Below are positions 1 through 10,259 of a DNA stretch of 56,000 nt, piece by piece. How positions within the stretch are numbered: position 1 is the stretch's first letter; every line of letters begins with the position of its first letter. The position numbers and the translations under genes were made by a program. Source of the DNA: Adiantum capillus-veneris (lineage: Eukaryota; Streptophyta; Polypodiopsida; Polypodiales; Pteridaceae); assembly GCA_014529385.2 (NCBI GenBank), contig CM043971.1, positions 26,142,769 to 26,198,768 of the forward strand. Reading direction: 5' to 3'. The notes beneath the pieces were generated by a model. It did not search any database. It saw only the letters and a program-made list of their open reading frames with translations, and had not been told where the DNA came from.

Positions 1-309
1 ATGAACGAATATATCATAGAAAAAAAGATCATATACCATTAGTAGCTCGACGGAATTTGGACGATAATCAACGAATCAAAACGATATTCATGAACAGATC
101 TATAGATATTTGATATCTGGAAACATAGGTACCCATGAACAAATCATCAGTAAATGTCTGAGAACATATTAGACAGCTTGAAATAGTATAGACTTTTGAG
201 AACATATATCTATAACACTGATTCGATTTGTAATTGTCTTCTGCAACAAAGTTACATCAGTAACAAATATATAATTGATGAAGAGAAAAATATAATAGAT
301 AAATTTTCA

Positions 310-800
310 ATTATGAGGAAAATCAAAAGCAAAAAGCAAAAATTGCTTTTTAGACATGTTCGCAGTCTGGGAACGATAACTCGTTTTCTGTGCAGAATTT
401 AGAAAAACTTTCTTCTACACAGTTATAGACCACATCAATTCTAGCGGCAAAATTATTTTCAATTAGGAGGAAAATCAAAAGTTGCTTTTCAGACATGTTC
501 GCAGTCTGAGAACGATAACTCGAAATCGGTGTAGAATCTGATAAAAGTTGTAGACCATATCTATTTTGGTAGCTTCAACGGGCCATTTTTGCAAAATCAT
601 TTTCAATAAGGAGAGAAATCAAAAGCAAACAGCGAAAGTTGCTTTTCAGACATCTTCGCAGTTTGAGAACGATAACTCAAAATCGGTGCAGAATTTGGAA
701 ATTTTTTCTTCTGCAAGGTTGTAGACCTCATCGATTCCGATGGCACTCACACGATATTTTTGAAAAATCGTTTTCAGTTAGAGAAAGATCGAAAACAAAG
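310..800. repeat. Leader tandem repeats of NA-1 (about 140-160 bp period)
   Basis: The motif GAACGATAACTC recurs at about 369, 511 and 668. Each is preceded by GTTGCTTTTCAGACATGTTC-like sequence and followed by a run around AAAATCGGTGCAGAATTTG. Each unit has diverged by tens of percent. The same repeat family fills the PBS-proximal half of NA-2, NA-3 and NA-4. Confidence 0.75.
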
Positions 801-819
801 GCGTCCTCCTCTGATACCA

Positions 820-974
820 TGTTGAGAGAGAAAGAGAGAGCACAGAAATAGAACCCCAAAGTATGTAGAATGCACACATGAGATGATGTATATATAGAGG
901 GGACCTAGGTGCTATATATAGAGAAGCTATATATGTAATCCATATATTGAGTAGCGTCATATATAAGCTCAACA
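820..974 (-). repeat. 5' LTR of NA-1 (155 bp)
   Basis: It begins TGTTGAGAG and ends CTCAACA in forward reading, giving TG...CA on either strand. It contains a TATATATAG stretch that would be the TATA box on the minus strand. It directly abuts the primer-binding site. Confidence 0.8.
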
Positions 975-1965
975 CTCATTACCTCCCTCTTTTATACTTT
1001 CTTTAAAAGGAATTAAGCCATTACACTCATAAACTAGCTATGCATGAATAGAGTCTTGTAGTGCCACTCAACAACACCATAAGCTGCATGTGACCATTAC
1101 CTCCGCCTACGTTGAACGCACAAGCCACCATGCGCTACCAAGGGCAGCCACTTGTAGCATTCATGTGGAGGAGCGAGAGCTCCGTGAGATTCCTCTCGCT
1201 TTACTTGGTTAAATGCTTTGTCTCAGTGTGATATATATACCCCATAGAATATCCACTCATTGTGCATATAAGGCTTCTTTTGTGCCATGTGGCATCACCG
1301 TGGAAAATTTCCCTTTGGATCACCATTAGAACTTACACAATCCTGACCCATAGAGCATTTTGGACACATGTTGCTCATCTCAAACAAAAAAAAAAACACT
1401 GTAAAACCAAACCAAGCCACCATCTTCAGGCCCACATTTCAACTCTGATATTTAGCCACAACTTAGGGTGCGACTCAGAGGATGAAGGTGATTAGAACCA
1501 CCATTGATCACTTGGATCGTCAATAATTTGTTTTGCATCTTTTGATTCAATTGCCCCATCACTTTTAGAGATGTATAGATACTTTTTGTTATTTTGTATA
1601 TTCTTTCCTAATTATGTAGGGAGTTGTTCCATCCTATTGGGTTGTTAAAGTTTATTCAGTTTTTTAATTAGTAAAACTTAAAAAGTGTTGCAATAATAAT
1701 CAACTGCCACATGTAGTGATTCATTCGTAACACATTCATTCTAAATAAGATGATAGAAACACATCTTGCTCGTACAAAAGCATCAACAAGTTTGTAGTTA
1801 TCAAGATGTTTGTGTCTGTGTGGGTGTGTTTCAAATATGTAGGCGTGTATTTTGTGTATGTGTCTTTGTGTGTATGTGTTTGCATGCATATATATGTGCA
1901 TGAGGATATGCATATGCATATATGTTGTGTGTGCATGTACAATGTGTGTATCACAAATTGTGTGT

Positions 1966-2081
<116 letters not shown>

Positions 2082-2255
2082 AAACAGGCCCCCTAAAAAA
2101 CAGAATTGAAGAGAGACAACAGAACTAACAATCTAGCCTATGGGTACTACAATGACGACTATAAAAGACATAGAAACCATGCCTTTGTCACTTAAGCGAC
2201 CTCTAAACATTACACATCGCTCAAGCGACCTTAGTATATGTAAAGTATTGGTGCT

Positions 2256-2459
2256 ATGTCCTTTTGTCTGTTGTCTTTCAGTACTTGGTTCTTATGGTTT
2301 ATATGGGACTTGAGGAACAAGGTTATGTATGATCACATTGTGCTTTTTGGTAGCTCATTTCCTGTGGAGCTTATCAAACTCAGGATGATGGAAGACATTG
2401 TGGCACTTAAAAGGCAGGACCTCAAACAAAGGTGTCTCATGATACTACAAAAAATGTAA
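2256..2459 (+). pseudogene. Possible LINE ORF2 scrap (W-x-I-W-x-x-R-N motif)
   Basis: An open stretch of 67 codons contains WFLWFIWDLRNKVMYDH. This resembles the tryptophan-rich W-x-x-W-x-x-R-N segment that lies between the reverse-transcriptase zinc-binding region and RNase H in plant LINE ORF2 proteins. Nothing else of a LINE is visible around it, and it is bounded on both sides by GA-tract chimeric sequence. It is identical in the tandem copy at 5456-5659. The family assignment rests on one short motif and is weak. Confidence 0.3.
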
Positions 2460-2477
2460 ATATGGAACAAAAGGATT

Positions 2478-2792
<315 letters not shown>

Positions 2793-2925
2793 TGTTGAGA
2801 GAGAGAGAGAGAGAGAGAGCACAGAAACAGAACCCCAAAGTGTGTAGAATACACACATGAGATGATGCATATATAGAGGGGATCTGGGTGCCATATATTG
2901 AGTAGCTTCACATATAAGCTCAACA
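2793..2925 (-). repeat. 3' LTR of NA-2
   Basis: It starts TGTTGAGAGAGA and ends CTCAACA, immediately followed by the reversed PPT. It is shorter than its partner at 4016-4170, lacking an ATATATAGAGAAG-like stretch. Confidence 0.8.
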
Positions 2926-3489
2926 CCCCCGCTCGAATAAGGGTCCCTAATTGTGGATGAAAAAACCCTTGGGGGATCAAGGGAAAAACCTACAGCTCTA
3001 TATACACCCACCGTTATATTATAAAAATCATTGAATATACAAATGTTTATGAGGAGCTACATCACTCCTTTTACAATGAATTACATCACTCCTATCCTAT
3101 CAAATACAATAATCAATACAAAGGTTCAATATCGAGGTGTAAAGGCTATCGATTAGCTCGCAATAAGAAGTGTCTCCATGAATCTATTGTGTAGCTTGTC
3201 ATCACTATCGCATCACCAAACATATCTTAATGTTATCATATAAAAAAAGATCATATACCATCAGTAGCTCGATGGAATTTGGACGATAATCAACGACTCG
3301 ACTGAATCAAAACGATATTCATGACAGATATTCATGAATAGATCTATAGACATTTGATATCTGGAAATAGTATAGACTTTTGAGAACATGTATCTATAAC
3401 ACTGATTCGATTTGTAATTGTCTTCTGCAACAAAGTTACGTCAGTAACAAATATATAATTGATGAAGAGAAAAATATAATAGATAAATT

Positions 3490-3990
3490 TTCAATTATGA
3501 GGAAAATCAAAAGCAAAAAGCAAAAATTGTTTTTTAGACATGTTCGCAGTTTGGAAACGATAACTCGTTTTCTGTGCAGAATTTAGAAAAACTTTCTTCT
3601 ACACAGTTATAGACCACATCAATTCTAGCGGCAAAATTATTTTCAATTAGGAGGAAAATCAAAAGCAAAAATCAAAAGTTGCTTTTCAGACATGTTCGCA
3701 GTCTGAGAACGATAACTCGAAATCGGTGCAGAATCTGAAAAAAGTTGTAGACCACATCTATTTTGGTAGCTTCAACGGGCCATTTTTGCAAAATCATTTT
3801 CAATTAGGAGAAAAATCAAAAGCAAAAAGCGAAAGTTGCTTTTCAGACATGTTCGCAATTTGAGAACGATAACTCGAAATCGGTGCAGAATTTGGAAATT
3901 TTTTCTTCTGCAAGGTTGTAGACCTCATCGATTCCGATGGCACTCACACGATATTTTGAAAAATAGTTTTCAGTTAGAGAAAGATCGGAA
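3490..3990. repeat. Leader tandem repeats of NA-2
   Basis: Three degenerate units carry the GATAACTCG motif (about 3560, 3708 and 3867). They parallel 310-800 almost base for base. Confidence 0.7.
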
Positions 3991-4015
3991 ACAAAGGCGT
4001 CCTCCTCTGATACCA

Positions 4016-4170
4016 TGTTGAGAGAGAAAGAGAGAGCACAGAAATAGAACCCCAAAGTATGTAGAATGCACACATGAGATGATGTATATATAGAGGGGAC
4101 CTAGGTGCTATATATAGAGAAGATATATATGTAATCCATATATTGAGTAGAGTCATATATAAGCTCAACA
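4016..4170 (-). repeat. 5' LTR of NA-2
   Basis: It is 155 bp long and close to identical to the LTR at 820-974, as expected if both are products of the 3196-bp tandem duplication. The primer-binding site abuts it at 4005-4015. Confidence 0.8.
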
Positions 4171-5161
4171 CTCATTACCTCCCTCTTTTATACTTTCTTT
4201 AAAAGGAATTAAGCCATTACACTCATGAACTAGCTATGCATGAATAGAGTCTGGAAGTGCCACTCAACAACACCATAAGCTGCATGTGACCATTACCTCC
4301 GCCTACGTTGAACGCACAAGCCACCATGCGCTACCAAGGGCAGCCACTTGTAGCATCCATGTGGAGGAGTGAGAGCTCCGTGAGATTCCTCTCGCTTTAC
4401 TTGGTTAAATGCTTTGTCTCAGTGTGATATATATACCCCATAGAATATCCACTCATTGTGCATATAAGGCTTCGTTTGTGCCATGTGGCATCACCGTGGA
4501 AAATTTCCCTTTGTATCACCATTAGAACTTACACAATCTTGACCCATAGAGCATTTTGGACACATGTTGCTCATCTCAAACAAAAAAAAAAACACTGTAA
4601 AACCAAACCAAGCCACCATCTTCAGGCCCACATTTCAACTCTGATATTTAGCCACAACTTAGGGTGCGACTCAGAGGATGAAGGTGATTAGAACCACCAT
4701 TGATCACTTGGATCGTCAATAATTTGTTTTGCATCTTTTGATTCAATTGCCCCATCACTTTTAGAGATGTATAGATACTTTTTGTTATTTTGTATATTCT
4801 TTCCTAATTATGTAGGGAGTTGTTCCATCCTATTGGGTTGTTAAAGTTTATTCAGTTTTTTAATTAGTAAAACTTAAAAAGTGTTGCAATAATAATCAAC
4901 TGCCACATGTAGTGATTCATTCGTAACACATTCATTCTAAATAAGATGATAGAAACACATCTTGCTCGTACAAAAGCATCAACAAGTTTGTAGTTATCAA
5001 GATGTTTGTGTCTGTGTGGGTGTGTTTCAAATATGTAGGCGTGTATTTTGTGTATGTGTCTTTGTGTGTATGTGTTTGCATGCATATATATGTGCATGAG
5101 GATATGCATATGCATATATGTTGTGTGTGCATGTACAATGTGTGTATCACAAATTGTGTGT

Positions 5162-5281
<120 letters not shown>

Positions 5282-5455
5282 AAACAGGCCCCCTAAAAAA
5301 CAGAATTGAAGAGAGACAACAGAACTAACAATCTAGCCTATGGGTACTACAATGACGACTATAAAAGACATAGAAACCATGCCTTTGTCACTTAAGCGAC
5401 CTCTAAACATTACACATCGCTCAAGCGACCTTAGTATATGTAAAGTATTGGTGCT

Positions 5456-5659
5456 ATGTCCTTTTGTCTGTTGTCTTTCAGTACTTGGTTCTTATGGTTT
5501 ATATGGGACTTGAGGAACAAGGTTATGTATGATCACATTGTGCTTTTTGGTAGCTCATTTCCTGTGGAGCTTATCAAACTCAGGATGATGGAAGACATTG
5601 TGGCACTTAAAAGGCAGGACCTCAAACAAAGGTGTCTCATGATACTACAAAAAATGTAA
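5456..5659 (+). pseudogene. Possible LINE ORF2 scrap, tandem copy
   Basis: Identical over 67 codons to the stretch at 2256-2459. Its presence in both blocks is explained by the tandem duplication and is not independent evidence that it is coding. Confidence 0.3.
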
Positions 5660-5677
5660 ATATGGAACAAAAGGATT

Positions 5678-5682
<5 letters not shown>

Positions 5683-5748
<66 letters not shown>
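5683..5748. repeat. (GA)n microsatellite
   Basis: A pure GA tract of about 66 bp, the counterpart of the longer tract at 2483-2578. The length difference between near-identical duplicates shows it has changed since the duplication. Confidence 0.95.
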
Positions 5749-5752
<4 letters not shown>

Positions 5753-5815
5753 AAACAGACCCCCTAAAAAAGAGAATTGAAGAGAGACAATGGAACTAAC
5801 AATCTAGCCTAAGGG

Positions 5816-5959
5816 TGTTGAGAGAGAGAGAGAAAGAGCACAGAAACAGAACCCCAAAGTGTGTAGAATACACACATGAGATGATGTATATATAGAGGGG
5901 ACCTGGGTGCCATATATAGAGAAGCCATATATTGAGTAGCTTCACATATAAGCTCAACA
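5816..5959 (-). repeat. 3' LTR of NA-3 (144 bp)
   Basis: TG...CA ends, a TATATATAG core, immediately followed by the reversed PPT. Confidence 0.88.
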
Positions 5960-6599
5960 CCCCCGCTCAAATAAGGGTCCCTAACTGTGGATGAAAAAAC
6001 CCTTGGGGGATCAAGGGAAAAACCCACAGCTCTATATACACCCACCGTTATATTATAAAAATCATTGAATATACAAATGTTTATGAGGAGCTGCATCACT
6101 CCTTTTACAATGAATTACATCACTCCTATCCTATCAAATACAATAATCAATACAAAGGTTCAATAACGAGGTGTAAAGGCTATCGATTAGCTCGCAATAA
6201 GAAGTGTCTCCATGAATCTATTGTGTAGCTTGTCATCACTATCGCATCACCAAACATATCTTCATGTTGTCATCAATATGGCATCACCAAACATGTTTTC
6301 ATAAATCTTTTATTGTCACCAAGTTTGTCTTCATGAAATCAATTCTTTGATGAATCCTACATAGATCATAGACTCAAAAAACATAGTCATGGAAATTATT
6401 AGCATCGTTACTGAAATAATTACGTTCACAATGCCATAAGAGATGGTTCGCGACGCCACTTTTTTGACGACATAAAAAGTACAAGATGCATGATACGTGA
6501 TGCAAATGACATGTGTATATACTACATAAAACGACATTTATCAACGTAGTGATATCAATGAGTATCATCAAAGTATTAACAAAATATCATCACTGTATC

Positions 6600-7225
6600 A
6601 ATAAAAATGAATAAATCATCATGGTCTCAACGAAAAGCGTCATAGAGTAATCATTGTATCAACGAAACAACATCATGGTATCACCGAGAATAACCATGGT
6701 ATTTACGAAACAACATTATGATGTCATCGAGAATAATCATTGTATCAACGAAACAATATCATGGCATCACCGAGAATAACCTTGGTATCAACGAAACAAC
6801 ATCATGGCATCACTGAGAATAACCATGGTATCAACGAACCATCATCATGGTATCAACGAAAATCACCATGGAATCAACGAAACATCATCATGGTAGCAAC
6901 AAAAATCACCATGGAATCATCATCATGGTATCACCGAGAATAACCATGGTATCAACGAAACATCATCATGGTATCAACGAAAATCACCATGGAATCAATG
7001 AAACATCATCATGGTATCAACGAAAATCACCATGGAATCATCATCATGTTATCACCAAGAATAACCATGGTATCAACGAAATATTATCATGGCATCACCG
7101 AGAATAACCATGGTATCAATGAAATATCATCATGGTATCAACGAAAATCGCCATGACCAAAGTACTAATAAAACATCATCATGGTACCATCAAAATCACT
7201 ATGGTATCAACGAGAAATTATCAAT
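6600..7225. repeat. 42-bp minisatellite in NA-3 (two 21-bp half-units)
   Basis: The half-units resemble ATCATGGTATCACCGAGAATA and ACCATGGTATCAACGAAACA and alternate for about 620 bp. Frames across it show a 14-residue period, which follows arithmetically from the 42-bp repeat and is not evidence of a protein. The array recurs, shorter and differently ordered, in NA-4 at 40262-40765. Confidence 0.9.
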
Positions 7226-7439
7226 AAAACGACGTAAACTATATTTCTATAAGAATAATTATATGAGAATCAATGAACGAGTATATCATATAACAAAAGA
7301 TCATGTACCAACAATAGCTCGATAGAATTTGGACGATCATCAACGGCTCGACTGAATCGGAACGATATGTAACTGGCTTTTGTAGCAAAGTTACGTCAGT
7401 AGCAAATATATGATTGATGAAGAAAAAATATAATTGAAA

Positions 7440-8290
7440 AGTTTTCAATTATGAGAAAAATCAAAAGCAAAAAGTAAAATTCTTCTTTTCAAACATATTC
7501 GCAGTCCGAAACGATAACCCAAAATCAGTGCAGAATTTAGAGAAACTTTCTTCTGCAAAGTTGTAGACCACATCGATTCTGATAGCTCTATTAAATAGTT
7601 TCTGCAAAATCGTTCTTAATTAGGAGAAAGATCAAAAAACAAAAAAACGAAAGTTGCTTTTTAGACATGTACGCAGTCCGCCAACGATAACTCAAAATCA
7701 GTGCAGAATTTGAAAAAAAAAAAACTTTCTTCTACATCAATTCGCTGCCTCTAGCGGGTAGTTTTTGCAAAATAGTTTTCAATTAGCAGAAAAAAAAAAA
7801 AAATGAAAGTTGCTTTTCAAGTATGTACGCAGTCCACGAACGATAACTCAAAATCGCTGAAAAATTTGAAAAAACTTTCTTCTCCAAAGTTGTAGACCAC
7901 ATCGATTCCGGTGCCTCACGTTGGTAGTTTCTGCAAAATCGTTTTCAATTGGCAGAAAAATAAAAAACAAAAAGCAAAAGTTGCTTTTCAGGTATGTACG
8001 CAGTCCGCGAACGATAACTCAAAATCGGTGAAGAATTTGATTTTTTTTTCCTGCAAAGTTGTAGACCACATTGATTTCGGTGCCTTTAATGGGTAGTTTC
8101 TGCAAAATCATTTTCAATTAGCAGAAAGTTGCTTTTTAGGTATGTACGCAGTCCGTGAACGATAAATCAAAATTGATAAAGAATTTGAAAAAACTTTCTT
8201 TTGCAAAGTTGTAGACCACATCGATTCCGATGCCTCGAGAGAGTAGTTTTTGCAAAATCGTTTTCACTCATGAGAAAAATTGAAAACAAA
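7440..8290. repeat. Leader tandem repeats of NA-3 (about 150-175 bp period)
   Basis: Five units carry the GATAACYC motif at about 7505, 7683, 7840, 8010 and 8157. Between them lie CTTTCTTCTGCAAAGTTGTA and GTAGTTTCTGCAAAATCG-like segments. Confidence 0.8.
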
Positions 8291-8310
8291 AACGTACTAC
8301 TCTGATACCA

Positions 8311-8452
8311 TGTTGAGAGAGAGAGAGAAAGCATAGAAATAGAACCCCAAAGTGTATAGAATACACACATGAGATGATGTATATATAGAGGGGACCTGGG
8401 TGCCATATATAGAGAAGCCATATATTGAGTAGCTTCACATATAAGCTCAACA
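8311..8452 (-). repeat. 5' LTR of NA-3 (142 bp)
   Basis: TG...CA ends. The primer-binding site directly abuts it and the target-duplication copy ATGGG follows. Confidence 0.88.
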
Positions 8453-9111
8453 ATGGGTACTACAATGACAACTATAAAAGACAAAGCGGCCATGCCTTTG
8501 TCACTTAAGCGACCTCTAAACGTTACACATCGCTCAAGTGAAGTTAGTATATGTAAAGTATTGGTGTTTCTTAAGCTAGCCCTTCTTGTCTATTATTCCA
8601 TTCTTGTCTAATTTTGTCGCTTGTCCAAGAAATCGTAGTGATGCCAATATTGACTTGATATTGTAGCTTACAGAATCTTTGATATTACCACTCTGAGGTC
8701 ACGTTCCTAGTAGAGTGATCAAGCATTGACTTGTGGGTGTAGAATTTGAAGTCATTGGGAAGTGTTGCAGAATTGCGCTAAGCTATTAATTGCCAAGGTG
8801 AGAGGTAGTTTTTTGAAAGACAATACATTTTTTGTTTATGGGTGCTCATATGAGAGGTCGTTCTTTCAAAGACAATAGGTTTTTTGTTTATGCTAAGGTG
8901 TTGATGTTTTTGTCGACGGTGTGGTTTTTGTGGATAAGCGCCAAGGTGTTAGAGATCTATCGGTTGTTGCTTGCCCCATTATTCTCCACCACATTTTGAC
9001 GGCCCACACGGTAGCCCCTTGACCAGATGTTGATCTTGATGGTAGTGTCTTTACAATTGTTTGCTAAATATGTTCGACCCATCCTAGTGCCCTTCTAGTG
9101 ATTCTGACCAA
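8453..9111. repeat. Block Y, copy 1
   Basis: Paralogous to 42541-43260. In locus 2 it runs on without interruption to the promoter of the PADRE gene; here it stops abruptly at the left TIR of the 12.5-kb element. It includes a small internal tandem duplication (about 8800-8910, AGACAATA...TTTTTTGTTTATG). Frames are interrupted in both copies and I recognise no domain. Confidence 0.75.
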
Positions 9112-9128
9112 CACAAGGAGCTTTGGAC
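9112..9128 (+). repeat. Left terminal inverted repeat
   Basis: CACAAGGAGCTTTGGAC, the perfect inverse of 21636-21652. It follows block Y directly. Confidence 0.8.
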
Positions 9129-9190
9129 ACAGTTCTATATAGTAAAAAATATATAATTGCTAGGCAACTTACTAGATCGAATACACGTAT

Positions 9191-9381
9191 CTAGTAAGAG
9201 TGCAAACATGTAATAATGAGAATACTCCTAGATGGTTATAGCCACAACATTCTAACTATATGGAAATTTTATCTGACTATATAGCAAGAAAGCAAGGTCC
9301 ACATTCTAGCTATATAGCAGTTTTATCTGACCATATAACACAACTAGGAGTTCTCTTCTTACACGCTTGTACATTGTCTAG
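9191..9381. repeat. Subterminal inverted-repeat structure (191 bp)
   Basis: Imperfect arms at 9191-9231 and 9344-9381 share CTAG, GTRCAARC, TGTAA, GAGAA and CTCCTAG in inverted order. The interior has two TTTTATCTGACYATATA copies. It could be a small MITE, but its position just inside the left TIR makes it equally likely to be part of the subterminal region of the larger transposon. Confidence 0.4.
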
Positions 9382-9462
9382 CTGCCCGTTAAACATGTCC
9401 ATTGTACATTGTACATTGGTCTAGTGATTAAATTGTACATTGTCTAGCTGCCCGTTAAACAT
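9373..9462. repeat. Short direct repeat
   Basis: ATTGTCTAGCTGCCCGTTAA occurs at about 9374 and again at about 9438, a 64-bp local duplication. Confidence 0.75.
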
Positions 9463-9680
9463 GAACTCCACAGGTACCAAGCACATTTTCCTGTGAGCTC
9501 TAGCATGCCATTCTCCAACACTACACACTTGACTGCATCATCAGACAAATCCTCCCTCACATATGCGCCCAATGGACCTAGTGCAGTACTTACTTTTCTG
9601 CACAAGCTGGGCAGCCAAGAGTGACATTTCTCCTTGTCATGGTAGTCATTCACCCAGAACAATGCTTCCTCGATTGTAGC
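9441..9680 (-). pseudogene. Unrecognised protein-like fragment (about 75 residues)
   Basis: The minus frame contains FWVNDYHDKEKCHSWLP and LSDDAVKCVVLENGMLEL. Its composition is balanced, unlike the AT-rich noise around it. I do not recognise the family. Together with the fragment at 9768-10124 it could represent exons of one host gene: the intervening 80-90 bp contain minus-strand GTAATG and TCGAG|G that might serve as donor and acceptor, but the frame upstream ends at TGA before that donor. It lies near the left end of the TIR unit, so a captured gene fragment is one explanation. Confidence 0.35.
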
Positions 9681-9767
9681 TTATTCCATGACCGAGAATT
9701 AAAATTTTGTACATTACCAAGAAGCCAGAAAACCATTCTTTGCTATACTGATGACTGAAGGCCTACT

Positions 9768-10124
9768 TCATTCTCTGTGTGTTTCCAAGAAAGGCCCAAG
9801 TCTCTCGCATGTCGTTACAATCTGCTCATTACATCCATGTAGGATCTGTTGTTGTTGTTTGCAGACCTTGCCTCTGTGAACGCCACGCATCAATGGCCCC
9901 TGGAGAACCTGCTCGCGAGCTTTAAAACGACTATATTGGAGCTCGTCGTTCTTGTGGGGGGGGGACCCATAGATAATGTGTCCATCAGTGTCTGTATAGT
10001 GAGGTACCAAGCCCGCTTCCTCCAAAGCCTCCATCGCTACACCGAAAGGGATGACGAGCCGATCATGGCCAACGCTGATGCCGGTGGCCTCTCGCATCGT
10101 CATCCTCTCCATCCTCAGCGTCAA
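9768..10124 (-). pseudogene. Unrecognised protein-like fragment (118 codons)
   Basis: The frame carries REATGISVGHDRLVIPFG, EALEEAGLVPHYTDTDG and HIIYGSPPHKNDELQYSR, a protein-like composition with local GC well above the neighbourhood. A run of four Gln codons (CAA/CAG) occurs near residue 90. I cannot name a domain. The opposite strand also has an open frame (9849-10250) that looks like its shadow. No promoter or polyadenylation signal is evident. It may be the 5' part of the gene relic continuing at 9441-9680. Confidence 0.4.
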
Positions 10125-10259
10125 TCTGCATGCAGAGCCAAGACATACGGTTTCTTCAACATCAAAAATAGGGCAAGAGCGTGTTCACAAAGCAGCTGTG
10201 AACGAGGGTCATACTTAGGACACTCAATTAGTGTAGATAGCTCGAGATAATAATGGTTA

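Larger units (their letters stand above)
1..974 (-). mobile_element. Non-autonomous LTR retroelement NA-1, truncated by window edge
   Basis: Read on the minus strand, this is the 5' part of a copy of the NA family. It has a 5' LTR at 820-974, a primer-binding site at 809-819 (forward CTCTGATACCA, complementary to the 3' end of initiator-Met tRNA), and about 800 bp of interior made of degenerate 140-160 bp repeats. No gag or pol reading frame is present. The base after the LTR begins CTCAT, and the equivalent site in locus 2 (about 39025) reads CTCGT without an LTR, so this end looks like an insertion boundary. The 3' LTR lies outside the window. The 1-974 stretch is repeated at about 3232-4170 with a 3196-bp offset. 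Confidence 0.8.
2793..4170 (-). mobile_element. Non-autonomous LTR retroelement NA-2 (internally deleted)
   Basis: The 3' LTR is at 2793-2925 (133 bp), followed by the reversed polypurine tract CCCCCGCTC (2926-2934). The primer-binding site is at 4005-4015 and the 5' LTR at 4016-4170 (155 bp). Compared with NA-3 and NA-4 it lacks the minisatellite: near 3238 the sequence jumps from the PPT-proximal part straight to the leader repeats, removing roughly 1 kb. The flanking pentamers differ (ATGGG on the left, CTCAT on the right). The two ends therefore probably come from two insertions joined by recombination rather than from one transposition. Confidence 0.8.
5816..8452 (-). mobile_element. Non-autonomous LTR retroelement NA-3 (complete, 2.64 kb)
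   Basis: The 3' LTR is at 5816-5959 and the reversed PPT CCCCCGCTC at 5960-5968. A conserved GGATGAAAAAACCCTTG segment near 5990 can form a CCCTTG/CAAGGG hairpin. The 42-bp minisatellite follows (6600-7225), then leader repeats (7440-8290), the primer-binding site CTCTGATACCA (8300-8310) and the 5' LTR (8311-8452). Target duplication is AAGGG (5811-5815) against ATGGG (8453-8457), one mismatch. The unoccupied site, CTATGGGTACTACAATG, is seen at about 2138 and in similar form at about 42540. No gag, protease, integrase or RT domain is present, so mobility would depend on enzymes supplied by another element. Confidence 0.9.

Noticed and set aside
6600-7225. CRISPR-like appearance of regularly spaced repeats
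   Set aside because: Units are contiguous 21-bp half-units with no unique spacers, no cas genes are present, and the context is a plant retroelement.
6740-7325. Repetitive protein with a 14-residue period
   Set aside because: The period follows from the 42-bp minisatellite. All three plus frames give overlapping pseudo-proteins, and the array lies in the non-coding interior of NA-3.
9849-10250. 133-codon plus-strand frame
   Set aside because: It overlaps the more protein-like minus-strand frame at 9768-10124 and has no recognisable motif; probably its shadow.
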